Shown here piece by piece: positions 15,696 through 23,498 of a stretch of DNA of 64,000 nt. Location: the NCBI GenBank assembly GCA_945915475.1, contig CAMEFI010000002.1, forward strand, positions 95,325 to 159,324, in the 5' to 3' direction. Position 1 is the first letter of the stretch. Each line of letters begins with the position of its first letter. The notes under the pieces were generated by a model. The model was not told where the DNA came from and searched no databases. It worked only from the letters and a program-made list of their open reading frames with translations. The position numbers were made by a program, and so were the translations under genes. This stretch comes from an uncultured Clostridium sp. Lineage in GTDB: Bacteria; Bacillota; Clostridia; Lachnospirales; Lachnospiraceae.

Positions 15696-16637
15696 TTAAA
15701 AATCAATCTCTTTCAAATAACGGCTTAACGCATCCTGCCAGGTTGGTAATGGTGTGAAGCCCTGCTCTACCAACTTACTCTTATCAAGACGGCTGTTAAA
15801 TGGTCTTGCAGCTTTGGACACACCGTATTCTTCCGTTGTAACAGGAAGAACCTTCAGGCGGTCTTCGCTATATTCATCGTGTCCAAGTTCTACGGCCTGA
15901 CGGAAGATTTCTTTGGTAAAATCATACCAGCTGATGTAACCGCCCTCATTCGTTGCATGATAGAAGCCATATTTGTCTGTCTGAATCATATCTACCAGGA
16001 GTCTTGCCAGATCATATGTGTACGTTGGTGTACCAATCTGATCATTGACTACTCTAATCTCGTCATGGTTTTTTCCGACATTTAACATTGTTTTGATGAA
16101 GTTTTTGCCATTGGTTCCGAATACCCATGCAATTCGAATGATGAAGAATTTCTCCATGCGACTGGTAACGGCCTTTTCCCCGGCAAGTTTTGTACTCCCG
16201 TATACATTAAGGGGTGCATAGTCTGTACAATCCGGTTTCCAAGGTTCTGTTCCCTGTCCGTCAAAGACATAGTCGGTGGAAATATACATCATGGGAATAT
16301 TCAACTGGCTGCACACATTGGCAATATTTTTAGTGCCTCCAAAATTGATACCCCGCACCTTGTGTTGGTTTTCCTCATCTTCTGCAGCATCTACGGCTGT
16401 CCAGGCAGCACAGTGGATAACAGCATCCGGCTGTTCGAAAATAATACGGGCTTCAACAGTTTCACTATCTGTTAAATCAATAGGAATATACCGCATGGTT
16501 GTTACGGCACTTCCGTCATCTGCACCATTATAGGTATCAGCAATATCACTACCGATGCCCTCGATGCCACGTTTAGCTAATTCATTCATAACGTCATGGC
16601 CCAATTGACCAGCAACGCCAGTTACTAAAACTTTCAT
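15696..16637 (-). CDS. rfbD: dTDP-4-dehydrorhamnose reductase
   Basis: 313 aa from ATG 16637 (a TTG two codons upstream is less likely; GGAG is 8 nt from this ATG). Last step: NAD(P)H reduction to dTDP-L-rhamnose. Short-chain dehydrogenase features: 'VLVTGVAGQLGHDVM' nucleotide loop, 'ISTDYVFDGQG', catalytic YxxxK in 'NVYGSTKLAGEKAV', and 'AWVFGTNGKNF'. Length is slightly longer than the E. coli enzyme. Overlaps nothing; 50 bp after rfbB in the same operon. Confidence 0.96.
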   Translation of the reverse strand: MKVLVTGVAGQLGHDVMNELAKRGIEGIGSDIADTYNGADDGSAVTTMRYIPIDLTDSETVEARIIFEQPDAVIHCAAWTAVDAAEDEENQHKVRGINFGGTKNIANVCSQLNIPMMYISTDYVFDGQGTEPWKPDCTDYAPLNVYGSTKLAGEKAVTSRMEKFFIIRIAWVFGTNGKNFIKTMLNVGKNHDEIRVVNDQIGTPTYTYDLARLLVDMIQTDKYGFYHATNEGGYISWYDFTKEIFRQAVELGHDEYSEDRLKVLPVTTEEYGVSKAARPFNSRLDKSKLVEQGFTPLPTWQDALSRYLKEIDF

Positions 16638-16687
16638 AATCAATCTCCGTTCTATGCATTCCTGTTTCAGGATAACTCAGCTTTTCA

Positions 16688-17707
16688 TTAGCGGTTGCTA
16701 TACATTTTTTCATAGTAGTTCTGATATTCGCCGGAAATGATGGTTTCCCACCATTCTTTGTTGTCAAGATACCACTGAATGGTCTTCTTGATACCATCGG
16801 CAAACTTGGTCTCCGGCAACCAGCCAAGTTCATTGTGAATCTTGGTTGGATCGATGGCATAGCGCATATCGTGTCCTTTACGGTCAGATACATATGTGAT
16901 CAGGCTTTCCGGTTTGCCAAGTTCTTTACAGATAATTTTAACAATATCAATGTTCTTCATCTCGTTATGGCCACCGATGTTATATACTTCACCGACGCGT
17001 CCCTTGTGGATGATCAAATCAATTGCCTTACAGTGGTCTTCTACATATAACCAGTCGCGTACATTTTCACCCTTACCATAGACTGGAAGTGGTTTGTCAT
17101 TTAATGCGTTGGCAATCATAAGTGGAATCAGCTTCTCTGGGAAGTGATATGGTCCATAGTTGTTGGAACAACGGCTGATGGTGACAGGCAAACCATAGGT
17201 TCTGTGATAAGCAAGTACCAAAAGATCAGCCGCAGCTTTGGATGAGCTGTATGGGCTGCTTGTGTGAATTGGAGTCTCTTCAGTAAAGAATAAATCCGGT
17301 CTGTCAAGAGGAAGATCACCATATACCTCATCAGTAGATACCTGATGATAACGGGTGATACCATATTTTCTACATGCATCCATCAATACGGCAGTTCCTT
17401 TGATGTTGGTATCTAAGAATACTTCCGGATTCTCGATAGAACGGTCAACGTGGCTTTCTGCAGCGAAGTTAACAACGATATCCGGATGCTCTTCCTCGAA
17501 TAATCTATAAACTGCCTCACGGTCTGTAATACTCTCCTTCACAAAACGGAAGTTAGGGTTGTCCATAACCGGAGCAAGAGTGGATAAGTTGCCTGCATAA
17601 GTCAGGCAGTCTAAACAAACGATACGATAATCCGGGTATTTGTCTAACATGTGAAAAATAAAGTTGCTTCCGATAAAGCCGGCTCCGCCAGTTACAATAA
17701 TTGTCAT
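16688..17707 (-). CDS. rfbB: dTDP-glucose 4,6-dehydratase
   Basis: 339 aa. Second step: dTDP-glucose to dTDP-4-keto-6-deoxyglucose with tightly bound NAD+. 'VTGGAGFIGSNFIFHML' NAD loop, 'FAAESHVDRSIE', catalytic 'STDEVYGDL' (Asp-Glu pair) and YxxxK in 'SPYSSSKAAADLLV', 'NNYGPYHFPEKLIPLM'. Follows rfbA by 47 bp. Confidence 0.98.
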   Translation of the reverse strand: MTIIVTGGAGFIGSNFIFHMLDKYPDYRIVCLDCLTYAGNLSTLAPVMDNPNFRFVKESITDREAVYRLFEEEHPDIVVNFAAESHVDRSIENPEVFLDTNIKGTAVLMDACRKYGITRYHQVSTDEVYGDLPLDRPDLFFTEETPIHTSSPYSSSKAAADLLVLAYHRTYGLPVTISRCSNNYGPYHFPEKLIPLMIANALNDKPLPVYGKGENVRDWLYVEDHCKAIDLIIHKGRVGEVYNIGGHNEMKNIDIVKIICKELGKPESLITYVSDRKGHDMRYAIDPTKIHNELGWLPETKFADGIKKTIQWYLDNKEWWETIISGEYQNYYEKMYSNR

Positions 17708-17754
17708 AATATTTTCTCCTTTTTTATTATTTATATGTTTCGCAACATAGGTAC

Positions 17755-18651
17755 TTAGTGTAAGACGTCAAGATATTTGCCGTCTAAAACATCTTTCAGG
17801 TATTGTCCGTATTGGTTCTTTTTAAGAAGTTCATATACTTCCATGACATCGTCCTTGGTAATCCAGCCATTTAAGTAAGCGATTTCCTCAAGACAAGCAA
17901 TCTTACGGTGCTGGTGACTCTCCATGGTTTTAACGAAATTCGTTGCTTCTACAAGACTTTCGTGTGTTCCGGTATCTAACCAGGTAAATCCCTGACCGAG
18001 CAATTCCACATTTAAGTTACCTTTTTCTAAGTAAATGCGGTTCAGGTCGGTAATCTCTAATTCTCCACGGGCACTTGGTTTTAAATTCCTGGCATATTCT
18101 ACAACCTTATTGTCATAGAAATAAAGACCGGTTACACAGTAGTTGCTCTTTGGATGTTCTGGTTTTTCTTCAATTGAGATTGCCTTGCCATCAGAATTGA
18201 ATTCTACGATACCAAAACGTTCCGGATCATCTACATAGTAGCCGAATACCGTTGCCCCAAGTCCGTTTTCTGCATTTTCAACAGCAGCTTTCAGACGTTT
18301 CTTAAGACCATGGCCGGCAAAAATGTTATCCCCTAATACCATGGCTACGGTGTCATCACCAATGAATTCTTCACCGATAATAAATGCCTGTGCCAGTCCG
18401 TCCGGACTAGGTTGTACAGCATAGGATAACGATACACCAAATTGATGGCCGTCTCCGAGGAGTTCCTTAAAACGAGGAGTATCCTGTGGAGTGGAAATGA
18501 TTAAAATGTCACGAATGCCTGCATTCATTAAGACAGACATTGGATAGTAAATCATAGGTTTGTCGTAGATTGGTAGTAACTGTTTGGAAGTTACCATAGT
18601 AAGTGGATAAAGGCGTGTGCCTGAACCACCGGCCAGAATAATACCTTTCAT
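17755..18651 (-). CDS. rfbA: glucose-1-phosphate thymidylyltransferase
   Basis: 298 aa. First step: glucose-1-P + dTTP to dTDP-glucose. '[18 protein letters not shown]' nucleotidyltransferase start, '[11 protein letters not shown]' (metal Asp), '[19 protein letters not shown]' and '[12 protein letters not shown]'. First gene of the rfb operon; the promoter at 18763-18793 has MerR-type geometry. Confidence 0.97.
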   Translation of the reverse strand: MKGIILAGGSGTRLYPLTMVTSKQLLPIYDKPMIYYPMSVLMNAGIRDILIISTPQDTPRFKELLGDGHQFGVSLSYAVQPSPDGLAQAFIIGEEFIGDDTVAMVLGDNIFAGHGLKKRLKAAVENAENGLGATVFGYYVDDPERFGIVEFNSDGKAISIEEKPEHPKSNYCVTGLYFYDNKVVEYARNLKPSARGELEITDLNRIYLEKGNLNVELLGQGFTWLDTGTHESLVEATNFVKTMESHQHRKIACLEEIAYLNGWITKDDVMEVYELLKKNQYGQYLKDVLDGKYLDVLH

Positions 18652-18762
18652 TATAAAATGCCTCCTTTTGTAAAATTCTATTAGTAAAAATGTATGTGTA
18701 CTCTAAGATGTCCTAGTATTCAGGGAAACTACCAGTGGCAGTCTGACCTGTGTATAAATCAT

Positions 18763-18793
18763 ATTATATAAGGTGACGCAACGTCACCTGCAA
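18763..18793 (-). promoter_or_regulatory. rfb operon promoter with MerR-type operator
   Basis: Minus strand: TTGCAG, 19-bp spacer, TATAAT. A perfect dyad AGGTGACG-ttg-CGTCACCT (18771-18789) fills the spacer. Overlong 19-20 bp spacers with a central dyad are the hallmark of MerR-family promoters, and a MerR-type gene lies immediately upstream on the same strand. Confidence 0.65.
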
Positions 18794-18823
18794 GAGGAAA
18801 TTTATGAAAAATATTATTTTTTT

Positions 18824-18866
18824 GCAAAAAAATAGACAGGTACAACATATTGTGTTCTGTCTATTT
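18824..18866 (-). terminator. terminator of the MerR-methyltransferase gene
   Basis: Minus-strand AATAGACAG ... CTGTCTATT, then TTTTTTTGC. The stop codon of the gene lies inside the 5' arm. Confidence 0.8.
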
Positions 18867-20093
18867 CTCACATACAAAGATTCCGGCATTTTTTGTAATA
18901 GAAAAGCCTTTCTTTGTCTTACGGCTTACAAAAGCATGAAAATCTTTGTAGCGGTCTAATATATATTGGTTCTGATTGCCGTGACAGGACAGGATATATT
19001 CAATGAGTGGTTCGGATTCTGTCACCAATAGACCATCGTTATAAGTTCTCATTTCAATCGTGGAGAAGTAAGGTGCTAATAAAGTGGCACCATTTTCTAA
19101 TCCGAAGCGTTCATACAGGTGATCTGCGGACAAGGTAATCTGTGGATGGAAGTCCTGCACCAAATGTGTGATTTCCTGCATATGGGATGCACCATAGGTA
19201 CTACATATAAAGTAACCATTAGGTTTTAATACACGGCGGACTTCTTCTAATACCATATTCAGATCATCGCAATAGAAAAGAACATGGTTGGCGATGATTA
19301 AGTCAAAGGTTTGATCCCCATAGGGGATGGAGTGGCAGTCGAAAGCATCAAAGGTAAAGCGGGTGGTATCTGTTGCAGAATTCGTGGCAGAAAAGTTCTT
19401 AACCGGAGCATCCTGTTCTAAAGAAGCAATCTCCCGTCGCGTATCCCGGAGCATCCCTTCAGATATATCATTTAATACAATCTCACATTGAGCCGGAATC
19501 AGGGGGAAATTCTCCTTCCATAAAGCACCGTTGCCGCAGCCGATTTCTAAAATGTGCATGGAATCCGTAATGTGGCACTGTTCATACACCCAGGGAAACC
19601 ACCCCTGTTTATTAGTGGCATAGAGCTTGTGCAGGCGGATTCTTGCTGAAATATTGGTGGCGTTCTGGTATTGGGCCTTTAATGTATTCTCCATGCTGGT
19701 TAAATGAATCAGGTTAAGCATCTGACTCCAGTTAATTTCCTGATCATTATCGATGGCGTCGGTGGTGTCTTCTATGGCTTTGGCCACAAGTTGCATCTGT
19801 TCGATCCGGTCTTTCACGAGCTTAAGCTGCAAATTCAGAGAATTACGGAGCATGTGGTAGTCAAGGTCGCCGATGGTCATATCCCGGATATCCTCCAACG
19901 AAAATCCCAGATATTTTAACAGAAGAATCTGCTGTAGTCTGGCAAAATCTTCATCCGTGTAGAACCTTGCTCCGGATTCATTCACATAGGATGGTTTTAA
20001 GATATTCTGTTTGTCATAGTAGCGGATTGTGCGGACGGTAATGTGTGCCATCTTTGCAAATTCGCCGGAAGTGTAATATCCCGGAAGCTTCAT
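18861..20093 (-). CDS. MerR-family regulator fused to a SAM-dependent methyltransferase
   Basis: 410 aa from ATG 20093 (GGAAAGG 9 nt upstream; the frame is open further but MKLPGYYTSGEF is the natural MerR start). Residues 1-~70 form the winged HTH: 'YYTSGEFAKMAHITVRTIRYYDKQNIL' region with the canonical TIRYYD; then a coiled-coil dimerisation helix. Residues ~175-end are a class I methyltransferase: motif I 'HILEIGCGNGALWKEN', 'VLNDISEGMLRD', 'FDAFDCHSIPYGDQTFDLI', 'EEVRRVLKPNGYFICSTYG'. This fusion joins DNA binding and a small-molecule or metabolite methylase, so the regulator may sense its own substrate; substrate unknown. The gene has a 20-bp-spacer promoter with a dyad (self-regulation likely). 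A deleted second copy lies at 21923-22057. Confidence 0.88.
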   Translation of the reverse strand: MKLPGYYTSGEFAKMAHITVRTIRYYDKQNILKPSYVNESGARFYTDEDFARLQQILLLKYLGFSLEDIRDMTIGDLDYHMLRNSLNLQLKLVKDRIEQMQLVAKAIEDTTDAIDNDQEINWSQMLNLIHLTSMENTLKAQYQNATNISARIRLHKLYATNKQGWFPWVYEQCHITDSMHILEIGCGNGALWKENFPLIPAQCEIVLNDISEGMLRDTRREIASLEQDAPVKNFSATNSATDTTRFTFDAFDCHSIPYGDQTFDLIIANHVLFYCDDLNMVLEEVRRVLKPNGYFICSTYGASHMQEITHLVQDFHPQITLSADHLYERFGLENGATLLAPYFSTIEMRTYNDGLLVTESEPLIEYILSCHGNQNQYILDRYKDFHAFVSRKTKKGFSITKNAGIFVCEK

Positions 20094-20169
20094 AGTCTGT
20101 GCCTTTCCTGATGGTTCGTAAAATCTTGATGTACAAATCAAATTTTGTTGTTGCATTGGAAACAGAAAT

Positions 20170-20201
20170 ATTGTAGCACAATGTCCTATTTGATGCTACA
20201 A
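20170..20201 (-). promoter_or_regulatory. MerR-type promoter of the regulator-methyltransferase gene
   Basis: Minus-strand TTGTAG, 20-bp spacer, TACAAT. Inverted arms TTGTAGCA and TGCTACAA (20171-20178 / 20194-20201) coincide with the -35 and -10 boxes. Confidence 0.55.
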
Positions 20202-20237
20202 ATTTCCTTTAAATATGCTTATTTTTCATGTATTCTG

Positions 20238-20363
20238 GTTCTTATTATAAAAAAGCTAGGTGGTTCGGTGGAAATCACATCTGAATTGGGAAAAGGAACG
20301 AATGTATACCTTACGATTTTGAAAAAAGTGAAATTATATAGAACATTTATGCATTTGGAGTAA
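20238..20363 (+). pseudogene. C-terminal remnant of a sensor histidine kinase
   Basis: The frame reads 'KKLGGSVEITSELGKGTNVYLTIL', the G2-box end of a HATPase domain. Everything upstream (ATP lid, N box, dimerisation domain) is missing; the MerR promoter region takes its place. A short fossil, not a working gene. Confidence 0.6.
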
Positions 20364-20378
20364 AACCGGTGTGCATTT

Positions 20379-20792
20379 TTATGAAAATGCAAAAGTCAGA
20401 AAAATACCAAGGATAAATACGAAAGGAAGACAGCAGCATAAAACATCAACGATTATCCCTTTGTTATAGGAATCATTTTCATACAAAAAATCCTTTGGGT
20501 TTTGTGGATTTATAAGTAATGTAAGCTGTTGGCCTATTTCAAAGGATACCAGTGAAGAATAGAATGCAGTATCAATTATATTATTTTCTCCATCTGTCGT
20601 AATAAATATTGGTTTATATACCATACCTCCCCTTGCGGTTTTCTTTTCCAATATTTCTTTGACTTCCACGAATAATTGTTTTGTGCAATTTTTTCTTTTA
20701 TGGTCCCATTTCCGGTATTTGTAGATGCATAATATAGCCCATGCAGACATGAAGATAAATATAAATCCGTATTTTATTATATAATTGATCAA
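20379..20792 (-). CDS. DUF3592-like membrane protein
   Basis: 137 aa from a TTG start at 20792, chosen because GGAGGTG lies 7 nt before it, whereas the in-frame ATG at 20819 has no RBS. An N-terminal membrane helix ('YGFIFIFMSAWAILCIYKY'), a soluble middle region with 'GGMVYKPIFITTDGEN' and 'FEIGQQLTLLINPQNPKDFL', and a C-terminal membrane helix ('VDVLCCCLPFVFILGIFLT') give the DUF3592 layout. It directly follows the 20826-21731 gene on the same strand. Function unknown; a partner or immunity-like role for the neighbouring secreted-type protein is speculation. Confidence 0.65.
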   Translation of the reverse strand: MINYIIKYGFIFIFMSAWAILCIYKYRKWDHKRKNCTKQLFVEVKEILEKKTARGGMVYKPIFITTDGENNIIDTAFYSSLVSFEIGQQLTLLINPQNPKDFLYENDSYNKGIIVDVLCCCLPFVFILGIFLTFAFS

Positions 20793-20825
20793 AATATCAC
20801 CTCCGGTTTTATTATACAACAGTTG

Positions 20826-21731
20826 TTACTGTTTTTCGTATAGATATTCCCATGCATTATATGCCATGTTCCATGTATTCGTAATGGAATCCATTTTATT
20901 CGTATAGATATTCCCCAGTGGTATTGTTGGAAGGGTTTCTGACATGGAAACATGTCCTTCGGCAACAGTTCCTTCTCCACCAATACCAACCCCAACATAA
21001 CCGCCAACCGGTTTCATATCGTTTCCTTCACCGGCAGATAAAATACCTGCGCTCCCCACGAAGGCTTCTCCAAAACTGCCGCCCATATCTGTACCAAATC
21101 CTTCTGTTTCAGATATGTTTTTCATGCCGGGATAAACCGCTGCATAAACTGTACCATCCGCAGATGCACCGGCTTCTGCTCCTGCACCGCCAGAAAACTG
21201 TAACCCGACATTACCATTCATATCTACGACCAACTGAACAGAACCACACAGATATCCGCCTGCACCAATACTGCTGGAAATACCAATTGCCACAACACCA
21301 TTGATTGCAATAGCATCCTGCGCTGCCTGAACAATCTCGTTATATCTGTCACGAAAATCCTGCATGTAATGATTGGCAGAATCCATAAGCTTATCCAATT
21401 GATCCCAGACAGTGTTTTCCTGATTGACTGTATTATTTTTTGATTGTCTCTCATCTGAGTGATTACTGGATATTACACTTTCCGTTTTCTCATAATATAA
21501 AACAATAAGTTCCAATGTATTGCAAAGTTTTTTAACATAATTCTGTTCTGCATTCAAATCTGTGATAACTGTTTTGAGGGTGCTGACAACATCATGATAT
21601 ACAAGCATCTGATTCAGTGTATTTTTAATACTTTCCATTTTTTGTGTCTGATCTGATATCATTTTATAAACCAGACGAAGGTTTTGTATCTCTTCTGATA
21701 AAACATTATGATTAACAGAAAAATCACTCAT
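20826..21731 (-). CDS. WXG100/LXG-like helical protein with glycine-rich C-terminus
   Basis: 301 aa. Residues 1-~100 are an all-helical, coiled-coil-prone region like the LXG/WXG domain of type VII-secreted proteins ('LSEEIQNLRLVYKMISDQTQKME' region). Residues ~118-145 give another helix, and from ~145 the protein becomes glycine/alanine-rich with a repetitive small-residue pattern ('IGISSSIGAGGYLCGS', 'QFSGGAGAEAGASADG', 'GGYVGVGIGGEG'), perhaps a beta-structured or pore-like domain. No signal peptide, as expected for type VII substrates. No known toxin motif is seen. Function not assigned; the 3' neighbour is a small membrane protein. Confidence 0.65.
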   Translation of the reverse strand: MSDFSVNHNVLSEEIQNLRLVYKMISDQTQKMESIKNTLNQMLVYHDVVSTLKTVITDLNAEQNYVKKLCNTLELIVLYYEKTESVISSNHSDERQSKNNTVNQENTVWDQLDKLMDSANHYMQDFRDRYNEIVQAAQDAIAINGVVAIGISSSIGAGGYLCGSVQLVVDMNGNVGLQFSGGAGAEAGASADGTVYAAVYPGMKNISETEGFGTDMGGSFGEAFVGSAGILSAGEGNDMKPVGGYVGVGIGGEGTVAEGHVSMSETLPTIPLGNIYTNKMDSITNTWNMAYNAWEYLYEKQ

Positions 21732-21922
21732 AGTTGTATCTCCTTACCCTTTCATTATTTATCCTATTATAGCACATAATAAAAAGAAAAAAGCCGTAAA
21801 GGATGAATAACCAGTTTTTTGGATGAATAACCAGCTATAAGGTATATTCCGTTGCTGTATAAATTTTCTGTATTCCTTACGATTTTATAAGGATTTTATA
21901 TTAAAATGTAAGACAGAGTTAA

Positions 21923-22057
21923 TGTGTTCTGTCTATTTCTTACAAACAAAGATAACGGCATTTTTTGTAATAGAAAAGAATATGGTTGGCGATGATTAAG
22001 TCAAAGGTTTGATCCCCATAGGGAATGGAGTGGCAGTCGAAAGCATCAAAGGCAAAG
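21923..22057 (-). pseudogene. deleted second copy of the MerR-methyltransferase gene
   Basis: Bases 21923-21978 repeat 18850-18906 almost exactly, and 21969-22057 repeat 19271-19359. In the intact gene the two blocks are 374 bp apart and both contain the 10-mer AATAGAAAAG (18897-18906 and 19271-19280). In the remnant this 10-mer occurs once (21969-21978), so the deletion arose by recombination between short direct repeats. Ends of the copy are degraded. Confidence 0.85.
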
Positions 22058-22172
22058 GTTGTTGTGGTCAGATAGCATGTTCTATACAAATGTCAGGCGG
22101 TTTGGTATACTATAAAAAACAGGTAGAAGAGGAAGAATGAAATGAGCAGGATATATATTATAAAAATAAGGA

Positions 22173-22201
22173 TTGACACCATATATGACACCACATATAA
22201 T
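22173..22201 (+). promoter_or_regulatory. hicAB promoter with direct-repeat operator
   Basis: TTGACA, 17-bp spacer, TATAAT. The 8-mer TGACACCA occurs twice, 12 bp apart, across the -35 and spacer: a likely HicB autoregulatory site. Confidence 0.75.
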
Positions 22202-22221
22202 ATAGATAGGAGGTATTCATA

Positions 22222-22479
22222 ATGTCAAAATGGGATAAACTATTAGCAAGAATATGTACTTTGTCAAAAGACCTCCGTTTTGACGAGTTAAGGAAGGTGC
22301 TGGAAAGTTATGGATATGAAATGAATGCGCCAAAGGGTGGAAGCAGTCATTACACATTCAGAAAGCCGGGTTGTCAGCCGATTACAATACCTAAGCACGA
22401 ACCAATCAAAAAAGTATATGTCGAAATGGTAAAGCAGATTGTGGAAAGTGAGGCGAACAATAATGAAAACGCTGAATGA
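22222..22479 (+). CDS. hicA: HicA-type mRNA interferase toxin
   Basis: 85 aa. dsRNA-binding-like fold of HicA: 'DLRFDELRKVLESYGYEM' then 'GGSSHYTFRKPGCQPITIP' with the catalytic His in SHYTFR, and 'HEPIKKVYVEMVKQIVE'. It degrades mRNA when free of its antitoxin. AGGAGG RBS; overlaps hicB by 17 bp, so translation is coupled. Confidence 0.93.
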   Translation: MSKWDKLLARICTLSKDLRFDELRKVLESYGYEMNAPKGGSSHYTFRKPGCQPITIPKHEPIKKVYVEMVKQIVESEANNNENAE

Positions 22480-22825
22480 TTATATGGCAATGAATTATCG
22501 TATGGAAATTGTAGAGGATAAAGATGAGGGAGGATTTGTAGTTTCTTTTCCAGAACTTCCGGGATGTATTACTTGTGGTGAGAGTTTGGAATCCGCAATT
22601 TCAAATGCTGTGGATGCTAAAAAAGCATGGTTGGAGGCAGCAGTTGAGGAAGGAATCGAAGTACATGAGCCGGACAGCTTGGAAGAATACTCCGGTCAGT
22701 TTAAGTTAAGAATGCCTCGAAGTCTGCATCGTTCTCTTGCAGAGCATTCTAAGAGAGAAGGCATCAGCATGAACCAGTACTGTGTATATCTTCTTTCTAA
22801 AAATGATGCAGTTTATTCAAAATAG
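22463..22825 (+). CDS. hicB: HicB-type antitoxin
   Basis: 120 aa from ATG 22463 (inside the end of hicA; GAGGCG just upstream). Degenerate RNase-H-like HicB fold: 'DEGGFVVSFPELPGCITCGES' region with 'AISNAVDAKKAWLEAAVEEG', then a C-terminal ribbon-helix-helix ('FKLRMPRSLHRSLAEHSKREG' region) that should bind the promoter. Neutralises HicA and represses the operon. Confidence 0.93.
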   Translation: MKTLNDYMAMNYRMEIVEDKDEGGFVVSFPELPGCITCGESLESAISNAVDAKKAWLEAAVEEGIEVHEPDSLEEYSGQFKLRMPRSLHRSLAEHSKREGISMNQYCVYLLSKNDAVYSK

Positions 22826-22849
22826 TGATTGAGTATAGGCTCAAATAAG

Positions 22850-22878
22850 TTGACATTTACGGACATCCCCCGTACAAT
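22850..22878 (+). promoter_or_regulatory. promoter of the cobalamin-riboswitch transcript
   Basis: TTGACA, 17-bp spacer, TACAAT; 16 bp before the aptamer. Confidence 0.75.
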
Positions 22879-22894
22879 GTGATTTGTAATAAAT

Positions 22895-23083
22895 GAAATA
22901 TGCTCTGTTTACGAAAGAGAAACAGATTAGAGGGAAACCCGGTGGGAATCCGGTGCAACCGCCATTACTGTATTAAGAGTCTGACGTCATTTTTTATCTC
23001 AGTGGGAGTACAATCTCCGACTGAGATAAAATAGGAAGAAAAAGATACGGAAGATTCTTTGAGCCAGATTACTCGCATATTTC
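22895..23083 (+). promoter_or_regulatory. cobalamin riboswitch (AdoCbl class)
   Basis: P1 stem GAAATATGC (22895-22903) pairs perfectly with GCATATTTC (23075-23083). The conserved core is visible: AGAGGGAAACCCGGTG, GGAATCCGGTGCAACCGCC, ATTACTGTATTAAGAGTCTGA and the downstream GAGCCAGATTACTCGCAT. It should shut off the downstream operon when B12 is plentiful. Confidence 0.9.
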
Positions 23084-23154
23084 ACGTGTTTCACGCTTTT
23101 GGGTAAGGAAAAGTATCATTCGTTTCATTTCGTTAGGTCGAAGTGTGTTTTTGT

Positions 23155-23193
23155 TGCGTTTTGCTTTTTCTAAGAGCAGGACGCATTTTTTTT
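23155..23193 (+). terminator. riboswitch expression-platform terminator
   Basis: TGCGTTTTGCT-TTTTCTAAG-AGCAGGACGCA hairpin followed by T8 and immediately by the RBS GGAGGTG of the first gene. The GGAGGTG lies right against the T-run, so the platform may act on both transcription and translation. Confidence 0.8.
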
Positions 23194-23207
23194 GGAGGTG
23201 AGATGGA

Positions 23208-23498
23208 TTGAGAATGACAAAAGAGGATTGCATTTATGCATTAAAGGAAAAATATGTTGTGCTGAATCGTTATCCTTGCAAGTCTGATTTTACAGAGGAC
23301 GAGGTGGCCATGATTAAATCCTATCTTGGACCATGGCCGAGAGCTTTAGAAGCGGCAGGGATTAAGGAACCAAAGGAAGAGACAAGGGCGCAGAGGAGAA
23401 AACAGAAACGGATTGAAACGAAACGGGCAAGAAATGCGGAACGAAAAAAATTAAAAAAACAAAATGTGGCGGAGAAGAAAGGAAAGGAAACAGAATGA
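23208..23498 (+). CDS. small basic protein with homing-endonuclease-associated repeat
   Basis: 96 aa. The start is TTG 23208, set by GGAGGTG 7 nt upstream (alternative ATG 23214 is further away). Residues ~3-50 match the homing-endonuclease-associated repeat (PF18780-like): 'TKEDCIYALKEKY', 'NRYPCKSDF', 'LGPWPRALEAAGI'. The C-terminal ~45 residues are strongly basic (Lys/Arg runs), so nucleic-acid binding is likely. It is the first gene behind the cobalamin riboswitch and overlaps the next gene by ATGA. Its job in a B12 operon is unknown; a regulator or RNA-binding factor is possible. Confidence 0.7.
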   Translation: MRMTKEDCIYALKEKYVVLNRYPCKSDFTEDEVAMIKSYLGPWPRALEAAGIKEPKEETRAQRRKQKRIETKRARNAERKKLKKQNVAEKKGKETE

